64,000 nucleotides of DNA from Shewanella sp. OMA3-2. Its GTDB lineage: Bacteria; Pseudomonadota; Gammaproteobacteria; Enterobacterales; Shewanellaceae. A program made the position numbers and the translations under genes. Position 1 is the first letter of the stretch. Each line of letters opens with the position of its first letter. The stretch lies in the NCBI RefSeq assembly GCF_021513195.1, contig NZ_CP090974.1, forward strand, positions 2,058,001 to 2,122,000. Direction: 5' to 3'. Shown here piece after piece: positions 46,403-54,704 of the stretch. Below the pieces are notes generated by a model. It had not been told where the DNA came from. It was given only the letters and a program-made list of their open reading frames with translations, and did not search any database.

Positions 46403-46436
46403 TTGTAACACTACTGTCATCTTTACGTCATATAAT
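46403..46436 (+). promoter_or_regulatory. Pho box and -10 of the pst-phoU operon
   Basis: TTGTAAC (46403-46409) and CTGTCAT (46414-46420) are spaced by 4 nt, the 11-bp period of PhoB half-sites; a third weaker copy, ACGTCAT, follows at 46425-46431. After the first two repeats, exactly 10 bp separate the box from a perfect TATAAT at 46431-46436, the spacing of PhoB-activated promoters in E. coli. Confidence 0.75.
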
Positions 46437-46561
46437 GCCAACCACTTTAAGTTGGGTTAATAATGAAAGACACCTATTGTCATCATCATTTATTGTTAAC
46501 ACAGTAAATTACACAATCAAAGCGCTATTTTTTAGTGAATGATTAAATATAGAGGTTCTTA

Positions 46562-48813
46562 ATGGAAAGTCAGGTAAATCAGCCTGGTTCTGCGGCTAAA
46601 AATCTACTTGTAGATCGCTATGCTACACGCAGAGCATTTAAGGATAAGGCAGCACAAATTGCTGTAACAGTCGGCGGCACTATGGTGTTTGTTGCATTAT
46701 TACTGATATTTTTCTATCTGCTATACGTGATCAAACCTATTTTTGATGGTGCTGAAATTCAGCCTAGTACCAAGGTGAGTATGCTGCACACTGATGTGCC
46801 GACCTTGATGGTAGGCAGTGATGAACAAAATGAAGTGTTATTTCGCGTAGCAAAAGATGGCCAAGTCGATTTTTATTCTTCAGTGACTAACCAGCTTATC
46901 ACCACCCATAGCATTAAGCTTCCAATCGGAACTACGGTGACGAGTAGTGCGAAATCAAGTCCGAACGAGCAACGCTTTGCATTAGGCTTAAGTAATGGTC
47001 AGGTGATAGTGCTTGGGATTGATTTTGAGGTCACTTATCCTGATAACCAGCGTTTAATTACCCCCAAAGTGCGTTATTTAAATCAACAGCCTTTAACGAT
47101 TAATCCTAATGGTTCGGTACATCATTTAGCATTTGATTTTTCAGATAGCCGCATGAGTTTTGTGTTTCAAGACCAACAGGGCGTGTGGAATATCAATCGT
47201 CTTGATGGCGAAGAAAACATGATGACAGAAGAGGTTGAGTGGACCTCGTATCATTCTGTTATTGAAGAGGCGCCGTCTAAATCATTATTGCCATTAATGA
47301 CCCCAGATCATCGTCAACTTATTCTCCCCGCTGCGAATAAGTTGTATGTATATGACATTCGCGATGCTGAAGCAGTTGAGTTACTACAAGTTATTGATGT
47401 TACAAAAGGCAATGCAAATGTTAATCAAGTAAACTTGCTTGCTGGTGCGAGTTCTATACTGGTGAGTTATGACACAGGTGTTGTCAGTCAATTTTTCCAA
47501 GTGAACAGCGACAATGGCCGTTTATATCAGCACATTCGAGAGTTTGACGAGTTAGCTCCTATTGGCACAATGGCGACAGAGTTTTACCGTAAAAGCTTTG
47601 CAGTATTAAGTCCTGAAGGTGAGCTAACCTTGTTATACGCCACTAGCCAGCGTAATTTATTCGATGACGTATTTGAGCTACCTAATCCAGGTTTGATGTC
47701 GTTTAGTCCACGCTCAAATGCGCTTATTATAGAAGCAGATAAGCAATTACATTTATTTGCCGTAGAAAACAGCCACCCAGAAGTGTCATGGAGCGCAATG
47801 TGGCAAAAAGTGTGGTACGAAGGTTATCCAGAGCCTCAATATGTGTGGCAGTCTACTTCTGGCTCAGATGATTTTGAAGCAAAATTAAGCCTAATGCCGT
47901 TAGCATTTGGCACTATGAAAGCGGCATTCTATGCCATGCTATTTGCTGTGCCATTGGCCATAGCAGGTGCCATTTACACCGCATACTTTATGACCCCCAA
48001 AGTGCGTAATGTGGTTAAACCTACCATTGAAATTATGGAAGCATTGCCGACAGTTATTTTGGGCTTTTTAGCCGGTCTATGGCTAGCGCCACTGATTGAA
48101 GATCATTTACCGGCATTCTAGCCTTACTGATGCTATTGCCTACATCTATTTTAACCAGTGCATTTTGCTGGAGTAAACTACCGCAAAAATGGAAGCAACG
48201 TTTACCTGAAACCTATCAGGAATTAATGCTAATTCCGGTGATTGTTTTTGTTGGCTGGTTTTCATTTGCTATTAGCCCAACCATTGAAATTCTATTCTTT
48301 GATGGCAATACTCGCCAATTCATTACTAATGATTTAGGTATTACCTTTGACCAACGTAATGCATTAGTGGTCGGTATTGCCATGGGTTTTGCGGTTATTC
48401 CAACCATCTTCTCTATTGCTGAAGATGCCATTTTCTCAGTACCGCGCCATTTATCTAATGGTAGCTTGGCGTTAGGTGCGACAAACTGGCAAACCCTTAC
48501 ACGTGTTGTACTGCTGACCGCAAGTCCAGGTATTTTCTCTGCCATTATGATGGGCTTAGGGCGTGCCGTAGGGGAAACTATGATTGTCCTTATGGCAACA
48601 GGTAATACTGCCATTTTGGAGTGGAGTGTGTTTGAAGGTATGAGAACACTTGCGGCTAATATTGCAGTAGAAATGCCTGAATCTGCTATTGGTTCATCTC
48701 ATTATCGTGTGTTGTTCTTAGCGGCATTCGTGCTGTTTATATTCACTTTCGTATTCAACACCATCGCTGAGGTAGTGCGTCAACGTTTACGTGACCGCTA
48801 TAGTTCGCTTTAA
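46562..48813 (+). pseudogene. pstC: Phosphate ABC transporter permease PstC, broken by a one-base shift
   Basis: Two frames together give about 750 residues of the long PstC form. The first (46562-48121) has an N-terminal membrane helix (VFVALLLIFFYLLYVI), a ~370-residue periplasmic beta-rich region, and the first transport helices ending EALPTVILGFLAGLWLAPL. The second continues in the next frame with GILALLMLLPTSILTS and the permease EAA-like loop SNGSLALGATNWQTL. One base is missing near 48109-48113 (TTTACCGGCATT). With it restored, the sequence reads IEDHLPGILALLMLLP, as expected. PstC is an inner-membrane half of the phosphate channel. If real, the shift would leave the cell without this Pst transporter. 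Confidence 0.9.
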
Positions 48814-48871
48814 GGAATAATGATGACTTTTATATACACAATTTCCGCGGTTGTCTTGAGAGGTTTATATA

Positions 48872-50530
48872 ATGGGTAAGTGGTTTAAATCAGGCTCACC
48901 ATGGATTTGGATGACAGGTGGCGCAGTCAGTATCAGTTTGATTGCCGTGATCGGCTTATTATTACTGATCGCTTGGCGCGGCTTAAGTTACTTTTGGCCT
49001 GCTGAAGTTTATCAGTGGGAATTGCAAGATCAAAAAGGCATAAAAAGCACTCTTATAGGCGAAATTTATGATCGAGAAGAAGTACCCACTGAACGCTTAA
49101 TATCAGCAGGGCATCAATTTAATCAACATCCTGGTGAGTTTGTCACGCGCTACTTGGTCAAAACCGGTAACCGTGAATTTGTTGGATTAGATTTTAGATG
49201 GATCTTAGCGACAGACATTGTCAGTCGCAGCACTCCATCAGATGTAGCAAAATTTGAGCGTACTAAAAACGGTAACTTTTACGGTTATCCCATTGCGGTT
49301 ATCGAAGATGGTAAGCGTTTGGCTCTTGACGGTGATGCGCTTGAAAGCTCATTGATTGAGCATATCAATCGTGCGGTTAATATTGGCGATGAAGCATTAA
49401 CCTTACAAAAAAGTGACATTGGTTCAATTAACTATGAAATTGAACGTCTACGTTTAAAAGAGCGCAGATACGAGTTAGAAGGTAAGTTAACTGCGGCAGC
49501 TAAAGCTGAAATTGAAGCGGGCATTAGTCAACTTAACCAAGACTATTTAGTACTTGAGAAATCACTTTTTGCATTACGTGATAGCGCAGCACGGGATTCG
49601 GTTATTGTGCGTGATATGCGCGGCGAGGAAGTGACCTTAAAACTAGATAGCATTCTTGATGTTAACTATGTTAACCATATGAACTTTATTGATAAAGTGG
49701 CCCATTGGTTTATTGGTATAGGGCGTTTTGTTAGCGATGACCCACGTGAAGCTAATACCGAGGGTGGAGTGTTTCCTGCCATATTTGGTACGGTATTCAT
49801 GGTGATGTTAATGGCCGTTATTGTGACCCCATTTGGTGTTGTAGCTGCGATTTACCTACATGAATATGCTAAAAAAGGTCCAATTACTAAGATGATCCGC
49901 ATTGCGGTAATTAATTTAGCCGGTGTGCCATCAATTGTTTATGGTGTATTTGGTTTGGGCTTCTTTGTTTATGTGCTAGGCGGTTCACTCGACCAATTGT
50001 TCTACCCTGAAGCGTTACCAGCGCCAACGTTTGGCTCGCCAGGGGTCATTTGGTCAGCATTAACTTTAGCTATTCTAACGTTACCCGTAGTGATTGTGTC
50101 TACTGAAGAAGGCTTAAGCCGTATTCCAAGTGCCGTCCGTCAAGGCAGTTTAGCCTTAGGGGCGACAAAAGCCGAAACCCTATGGCGCATCGTTATTCCA
50201 ATGGCGAGTCCAGCTATTATGACAGGATTAATCTTAGCCGTTGCCCGTGCAGCAGGCGAGGTTGCTCCTTTAATGTTAGTGGGCGTGGTTAAATTGGCCC
50301 CAACATTACCAATAGATATGAACTTTCCATTTGTGCATTTAGAGCGAAAGTTTATGCACTTAGGTTTCCACATTTATGACGTAGGCTTTCAAAGCCCTAA
50401 CGTCGAGGCGGCGCGTCCTTTGGTTTACGCTACCTCATTTTTATTAGTCTCGGTAATTGTCGCGTTAAACTTAACCGCCATTAGCGTGCGCAACCATTTA
50501 CGTGAAAAATTCCGTTCGCTAGAACACTAA
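48872..50530 (+). CDS. pstA: Phosphate ABC transporter permease PstA (long form)
   Basis: 552 residues, far longer than the ~296 of E. coli PstA. The N-terminal helix (~14-35) is followed by a ~230-residue periplasmic insert with a coiled-coil stretch (EIERLRLKERRYELEGKL) before the permease core from ~residue 305 (FPAIFGTVFMVMLMAVIVTPF). The EAA-like loop is RQGSLALGATKAETLWRIV. Long PstA/PstC forms like these occur in Vibrio and Shewanella. GAGAGG precedes the ATG. Works with PstC and PstB to import phosphate. Confidence 0.92.
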   Translation: MGKWFKSGSPWIWMTGGAVSISLIAVIGLLLLIAWRGLSYFWPAEVYQWELQDQKGIKSTLIGEIYDREEVPTERLISAGHQFNQHPGEFVTRYLVKTGNREFVGLDFRWILATDIVSRSTPSDVAKFERTKNGNFYGYPIAVIEDGKRLALDGDALESSLIEHINRAVNIGDEALTLQKSDIGSINYEIERLRLKERRYELEGKLTAAAKAEIEAGISQLNQDYLVLEKSLFALRDSAARDSVIVRDMRGEEVTLKLDSILDVNYVNHMNFIDKVAHWFIGIGRFVSDDPREANTEGGVFPAIFGTVFMVMLMAVIVTPFGVVAAIYLHEYAKKGPITKMIRIAVINLAGVPSIVYGVFGLGFFVYVLGGSLDQLFYPEALPAPTFGSPGVIWSALTLAILTLPVVIVSTEEGLSRIPSAVRQGSLALGATKAETLWRIVIPMASPAIMTGLILAVARAAGEVAPLMLVGVVKLAPTLPIDMNFPFVHLERKFMHLGFHIYDVGFQSPNVEAARPLVYATSFLLVSVIVALNLTAISVRNHLREKFRSLEH

Positions 50531-50556
50531 TAGCGATATCCTGAGGGAAAATTAAA

Positions 50557-51375
50557 ATGATTTCGATTGATCGTACAAACATGCAAACTAAAACGGTAGA
50601 TTTAGCTAACTTGCCAGAACAGGATACCGCTTTAGAAATTCGTAACCTTAATTTACGTTACGCAGAAAAGCAGGCACTATTTAATGTGTCGATGAAAATA
50701 CCTAAAAAGCAAGTCACCGCTTTTATTGGTCCAAGTGGCTGTGGTAAATCAACCTTGCTGCGTTGTATTAACCGCATGAATGACTTAGTCGACACCTGTA
50801 AAATTGACGGTGAAATTTTGCTTCACGGTCAGAACATTTATGACAAAAAAGTCGATGTGGCCGCCCTAAGACGCAATGTCGGTATGGTGTTTCAGCGTCC
50901 AAATCCGTTTCCTAAGTCGATTTATGAAAACGTAGTATATGGCTTGCGCCTGCAAGGGTTAAATAACCGTCGCGAACTGGATGACGCCGCAGAGCGCTCA
51001 TTGCGTGGTGCAGCTATTTGGGATGAAGTTAAAGACCGTTTACATGATAATGCCTTTGGATTATCGGGCGGGCAGCAGCAACGTTTGGTGATTGCCCGTG
51101 CTATTGCCATTGAGCCAGAAGTGTTATTACTCGACGAACCAACATCGGCACTAGACCCAATTTCAACCTTGACCATTGAAGAACTGATCACTGAACTGAA
51201 GCAAAAATATACCGTCGTGATTGTGACACACAACATGCAACAGGCTGCTCGTGTATCGGATCAAACGGCATTTATGTATATGGGCGAATTGGTTGAGTAC
51301 GCTGATACGAACACTATATTTACTACGCCAAAGAAGCGTAAAACAGAAGATTATATTACCGGTCGTTACGGTTAA
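50557..51375 (+). CDS. pstB: Phosphate ABC transporter ATPase PstB
   Basis: 272 residues. Walker [11 protein letters not shown] loop [15 protein letters not shown], signature LSGGQQQR, Walker [14 protein letters not shown] and the switch [13 protein letters not shown] are all intact. [11 protein letters not shown] and the YTGRYG end are PstB-specific. GAGGGA precedes the ATG; 26 bp after pstA. Confidence 0.96.
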   Translation: MISIDRTNMQTKTVDLANLPEQDTALEIRNLNLRYAEKQALFNVSMKIPKKQVTAFIGPSGCGKSTLLRCINRMNDLVDTCKIDGEILLHGQNIYDKKVDVAALRRNVGMVFQRPNPFPKSIYENVVYGLRLQGLNNRRELDDAAERSLRGAAIWDEVKDRLHDNAFGLSGGQQQRLVIARAIAIEPEVLLLDEPTSALDPISTLTIEELITELKQKYTVVIVTHNMQQAARVSDQTAFMYMGELVEYADTNTIFTTPKKRKTEDYITGRYG

Positions 51376-51484
51376 TCGTAGTCAAGCCATAGCACAAGAC
51401 TAGGCTTAAACTCGATATCGTAGACTTAGGGTGTAATTGAAAAGATCAGCGTAAAGTTCAAAAATTAGCTTAGGGTTAAATAAA

Positions 51485-52194
51485 ATGGAAAAAATGAATT
51501 TAAACAAGCATATCTCAGGTCAATTTAACGCAGAACTCGATGATATTCGTAATCGCGTACTGGCAATGGGCGGCTTAGTTGAGCGTCAGTTAGAACAAGC
51601 ATTAGATGCCTTAGCAGGCCTAGATGCTGAATTAGCTAAATCGGTTATTGAAGGCGACCATAAAGTAAATGGTATGGAAGTGGCGATTGACGAAGAATGT
51701 ACTCGTATCATTGCCAAGCGTCAGCCTGCTGCCAGTGATTTACGTTTAATTATTGCTATTTCTAAAACCATTACTGACCTAGAACGTATTGGTGATGCCT
51801 GTGTACGAATTGCAAAAGCTGCGGTAGATAAACGTGCCAAGAGCCAAGAGCCATTACTGGTTAGCATTGAAAGTATGGGCCGACACGCGACACGAACATT
51901 GCATGCCACATTAGATGCATTGGCACGTATGGATGCTGAACAAGCATTAGAGCTGCATAAAGAAGATGCTAAATTAGACAAAGAATATGAAGGTATTATT
52001 CGTCAATTAATGACCTATATGATGGAAGATCCACGTTCAATACCGGTGTATTAGATGTGTTATGGGCTGCGCGTGCAGTAGAGCGAGTCGGTGACCGCTG
52101 TAAAAATATTTGTGAATACATCATTTACTACGTTAAGGGTAAAGATGTTCGACATACCTCATACGAAGACATGGAAAAAGACTTAAAGCAATAA
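51485..52194 (+). pseudogene. phoU: Phosphate signalling protein PhoU, broken by a one-base shift near the C terminus
   Basis: The first frame (51485-52054) gives two PhoU helical domains but stops early after [10 protein letters not shown]. The next frame continues from GGT at 52045 with [20 protein letters not shown] and the end YEDMEKDLKQ, with TAA at 52192-52194. Adding one base near 52043-52047 (AATACCGGTGTA) gives a normal 236-residue PhoU. The lost part includes the second ExxxD metal-binding repeat (ERVGD), matching LERIGD in the first half. Such a loss would be expected to deregulate the Pho response if real. Last gene of the operon. Confidence 0.9.
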
Positions 52195-52246
52195 ACACTA
52201 TTGTTGTACCATGGTCTAGGTGATTTATTAAATCCTATTGTGTGAA

Positions 52247-52283
52247 AAAAACGCCTTAAGTCATCGCTTAAGGCGTTTTTATT
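52247..52283 (+). terminator. Rho-independent terminator of the pst-phoU operon
   Basis: AAAAACGCCTTAAG (52247-52260) pairs perfectly with CTTAAGGCGTTTTT (52267-52280) around a 6-nt loop, 52 bp after the restored phoU stop. Confidence 0.88.
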
Positions 52284-52330
52284 TGCTTTAATAGCCACAA
52301 TATTAGCGAACACACTTAATCATACCCCTT

Positions 52331-52942
52331 ATGAAAAATACATTAGCGCGCGGACTGACCAACTTATTACCTATGGTGCTATCTATATGGTTATTTTGGT
52401 CATTATTTATCTCACTTGATGGGCTTGGCAAATTATTACTCAGTGTTTTTGGTATTGCAGACTTGTTTGTAGGTGCGGGGTTTATCTTAGTCGCGGTTAT
52501 TGTGTTTATTGCCGGGCTGTTATTTTCGGTCAGCCCAATAGTGTTACTTTATGGTTGGTTAGAGCGCCAATTAATGAAGTTCCCTCTATTTAAGTCAGTT
52601 TATGGCAGCATTCGTGATTTAGCCGGTTTAATGAACCGCGATGGGAATCCTAATGCTCAACAAACGGTGTTAATCAAACAAGCTAATGGTAGCTATATTG
52701 TCGGCTCTATTATGAGTGATAAGCCGCCTCAGCCGCTTGAAGATGCTTTGCCTGAAGGCGATTGGGTACCGGTATTGTTTCAATTAAGCTATCAAATGGC
52801 TGGGGTCACCACATTAGTTAGGCGTGAAGATTTAATTGAAGTCGATTGGTCATTTGAAGACGCAATGCGGTTTAATTTAACCGCTGGTATTTCAACCACT
52901 AAAGCTAGTGATGCAGTGAAACCACAAGAGGGACCCCAATGA
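52331..52942 (+). CDS. DUF502 family membrane protein
   Basis: 203 residues with two transmembrane regions (LLPMVLSIWLFWSLFISL and GFILVAVIVFIAGLLFS) and the family pattern FPLFKSVYGSIRDLAGL. The C-terminal half is soluble. Function unknown. No clear ribosome binding site is seen before the ATG. The stop overlaps the next gene by 4 bp (ATGA), so the two are co-translated. Confidence 0.85.
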   Translation: MKNTLARGLTNLLPMVLSIWLFWSLFISLDGLGKLLLSVFGIADLFVGAGFILVAVIVFIAGLLFSVSPIVLLYGWLERQLMKFPLFKSVYGSIRDLAGLMNRDGNPNAQQTVLIKQANGSYIVGSIMSDKPPQPLEDALPEGDWVPVLFQLSYQMAGVTTLVRREDLIEVDWSFEDAMRFNLTAGISTTKASDAVKPQEGPQ

Positions 52943-53709
52943 AGGATATATTGGTTACAGTATTCATTTTAATTCGACAGCATTGGTGTTGGAACTGCAC
53001 CAAAAATGTGCTGTTATGCGTGTCTATTTTGGGGTTCACTTCGCCGGTTTTGAGTGATAATCATGCCACTCACTTTGTAGGTGTTGCGGATTCATCCGTT
53101 CAAAATATTGGGCGAGTGGTGTTAGAAAAAATTTGTGTTACTCAAAAGTTGCACTGCGATGTTGAAATGTTACCGGCCCCACGTGCTGAACGCAGTATGC
53201 GCGAAGGGTCAGTCAACGGTGAAATTATGCGGGTTTGGCGTTATGGTGAAGATAACCCTGAGTTTATTAGAGTACCAACGTCATATTATGAAATAAAAAC
53301 GGCTTTTTTTACCCGCAAAGATACTCAATATAAGATTGCGTCAGTAGCCGATATTATGGATTTAAATGTAGGGGTGTTAACCGGTGTAAAGCATACTCAA
53401 AATTTGGGGCTTGATCCTAAAAAAGTATTTTACTCCACGACCACTGAAAAAATGATGAATTTATTGGACAAAAAAAGGGTAGATGTGGTCATTGCAAGTT
53501 ATATGGATGGCACGGCAACTATCAATAAAATGCATGCAGAGAATTTAATCGTCCAGTCGACGACCATAAAAACACAACCTGTTTATATGTATATTCACCC
53601 AAACAAAAAAGAACTTGTGCCTATTATAGATAACGCTATCAATAATTTAATTAAGTCTGGTAAGTTGCAAGCGATAATTACCGATGTCGAAAACAACGTA
53701 TTGAATTAA
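52939..53709 (+). CDS. Periplasmic solute-binding-like protein (SBP family 3 type)
   Basis: 256 residues. A signal-like segment (NVLLCVSILGFTSPVLSDN) starts ~22 residues in. The mature part has the two-lobe pattern of transporter-like sensor proteins: LPAPRAERSMREGSVNGE, YYEIKTAFFTRKD, VGVLTGVKHT, and KRVDVVIASYMDGTATI. The family is close to bacterial extracellular solute-binding proteins family 3, common in Shewanella as stand-alone genes without an ABC permease. The ligand is unknown. Starts in an ATGA overlap with the DUF502 gene. A weak hairpin (53769-53788) follows. Confidence 0.72.
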   Translation: MKDILVTVFILIRQHWCWNCTKNVLLCVSILGFTSPVLSDNHATHFVGVADSSVQNIGRVVLEKICVTQKLHCDVEMLPAPRAERSMREGSVNGEIMRVWRYGEDNPEFIRVPTSYYEIKTAFFTRKDTQYKIASVADIMDLNVGVLTGVKHTQNLGLDPKKVFYSTTTEKMMNLLDKKRVDVVIASYMDGTATINKMHAENLIVQSTTIKTQPVYMYIHPNKKELVPIIDNAINNLIKSGKLQAIITDVENNVLN

Positions 53710-53915
53710 TCTTTCATATGCAGTGATCAAGCTAAAGGTACAAAGTATTGGCTGGACAAGACACTAAGACTCATGTGCAAGCATGAGTGTTTGGCCACCA
53801 TTCTGCCACCGTTAATACTTAGTGATTTTGATGCGCCAATCGAGATGATAACGATAATGACATTGTTATCACCAGTAATTATTTACATACAAAGTGATAT
53901 AAAATAGGAATAAAC

Positions 53916-54572
53916 ATGGAAGTTGATGTATTTAACAGAACTCAAACCACAGATAAAATCATTAGTGCCACAGCGTATAATTTTACTATAGGCTTAACCC
54001 TTTGTTGGGGTTTTGCCATCAATTGGTTAATGGTAACCAACATATCACCAGAATCTATTGCAGCAATTAACCCTTGGATCTTTTTCATTGGTTATTTCGC
54101 CTCTTGTTTTTTCGGCTTGTATCTATTTAGTCGTTCCAATAATCCGCTGGTTAGCTTTATAGGCTACAACTTCGTGGTGGTGCCATTTGGGTTAATTATC
54201 AATTTAGTGGTCAGTCAATACGACGAGGCATTAGTGTCTGAAGCTATCCGTATTACTGGATTAGTCACAATAGGCATGATGTGCCTAGGGTCACTTTTTC
54301 CGGCCTTCTTTCAAAAGATAGTCGGTGCACTGACTATCGCTTTGTTGCTGGTTATCGTGGTCGAATTGATTGAAGTTTTTGTGTTTGGCGTTCACCACGG
54401 CATTCTAGACTGGATAGTGGTATTGATATTCTGCGGTTACATTGGATACGACTGGGGGCGGGCAAATCAAATACCCAAAACCTTAGACAATGCCATCGAC
54501 AGCGCCGCTGCACTTTACATGGACATCATTAACTTATTTTTGCGTATTCTAAGAATACTGGGCAGAAAGTAA
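53916..54572 (+). CDS. Bax inhibitor-1/YccA family membrane protein
   Basis: 218 residues with about seven transmembrane helices. The end carries the family hallmarks: a GYIGYDWGRANQ segment, then ALYMDIINLFLRILRILG. BI-1 proteins are calcium-leak-like channels or membrane-stress factors; E. coli YccA controls FtsH. A specific role here is unknown. AGGAA precedes the ATG. Confidence 0.85.
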   Translation: MEVDVFNRTQTTDKIISATAYNFTIGLTLCWGFAINWLMVTNISPESIAAINPWIFFIGYFASCFFGLYLFSRSNNPLVSFIGYNFVVVPFGLIINLVVSQYDEALVSEAIRITGLVTIGMMCLGSLFPAFFQKIVGALTIALLLVIVVELIEVFVFGVHHGILDWIVVLIFCGYIGYDWGRANQIPKTLDNAIDSAAALYMDIINLFLRILRILGRK

Positions 54573-54655
54573 TTATCAATATTTACGTTCGATAGATTGG
54601 CAAAATATTAATCGGTCTGAGTTATCTGAAATCATAGCGTTATATGTATATTACT

Positions 54656-54695
54656 AACTAAAATCTAGGCAGGTTTTTCAGCCTAGATTTTAGTT
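54656..54695. terminator. Convergent-gene terminator hairpin
   Basis: A perfect 15-bp stem, AACTAAAATCTAGGC (54656-54670) with its complement (54681-54695), with a 10-nt loop, lies between the BI-1 gene and the minus-strand GH3 gene stop. T runs are short. Confidence 0.65.
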
Positions 54696-54704
54696 ATCTA
54701 GCAT

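Noticed and set aside
48105..52050. Programmed ribosomal frameshifting as explanation for pstC and phoU
   Set aside because: No slippery heptamer or downstream pseudoknot is evident, and neither family is known for recoding; a plain one-base indel is simpler.
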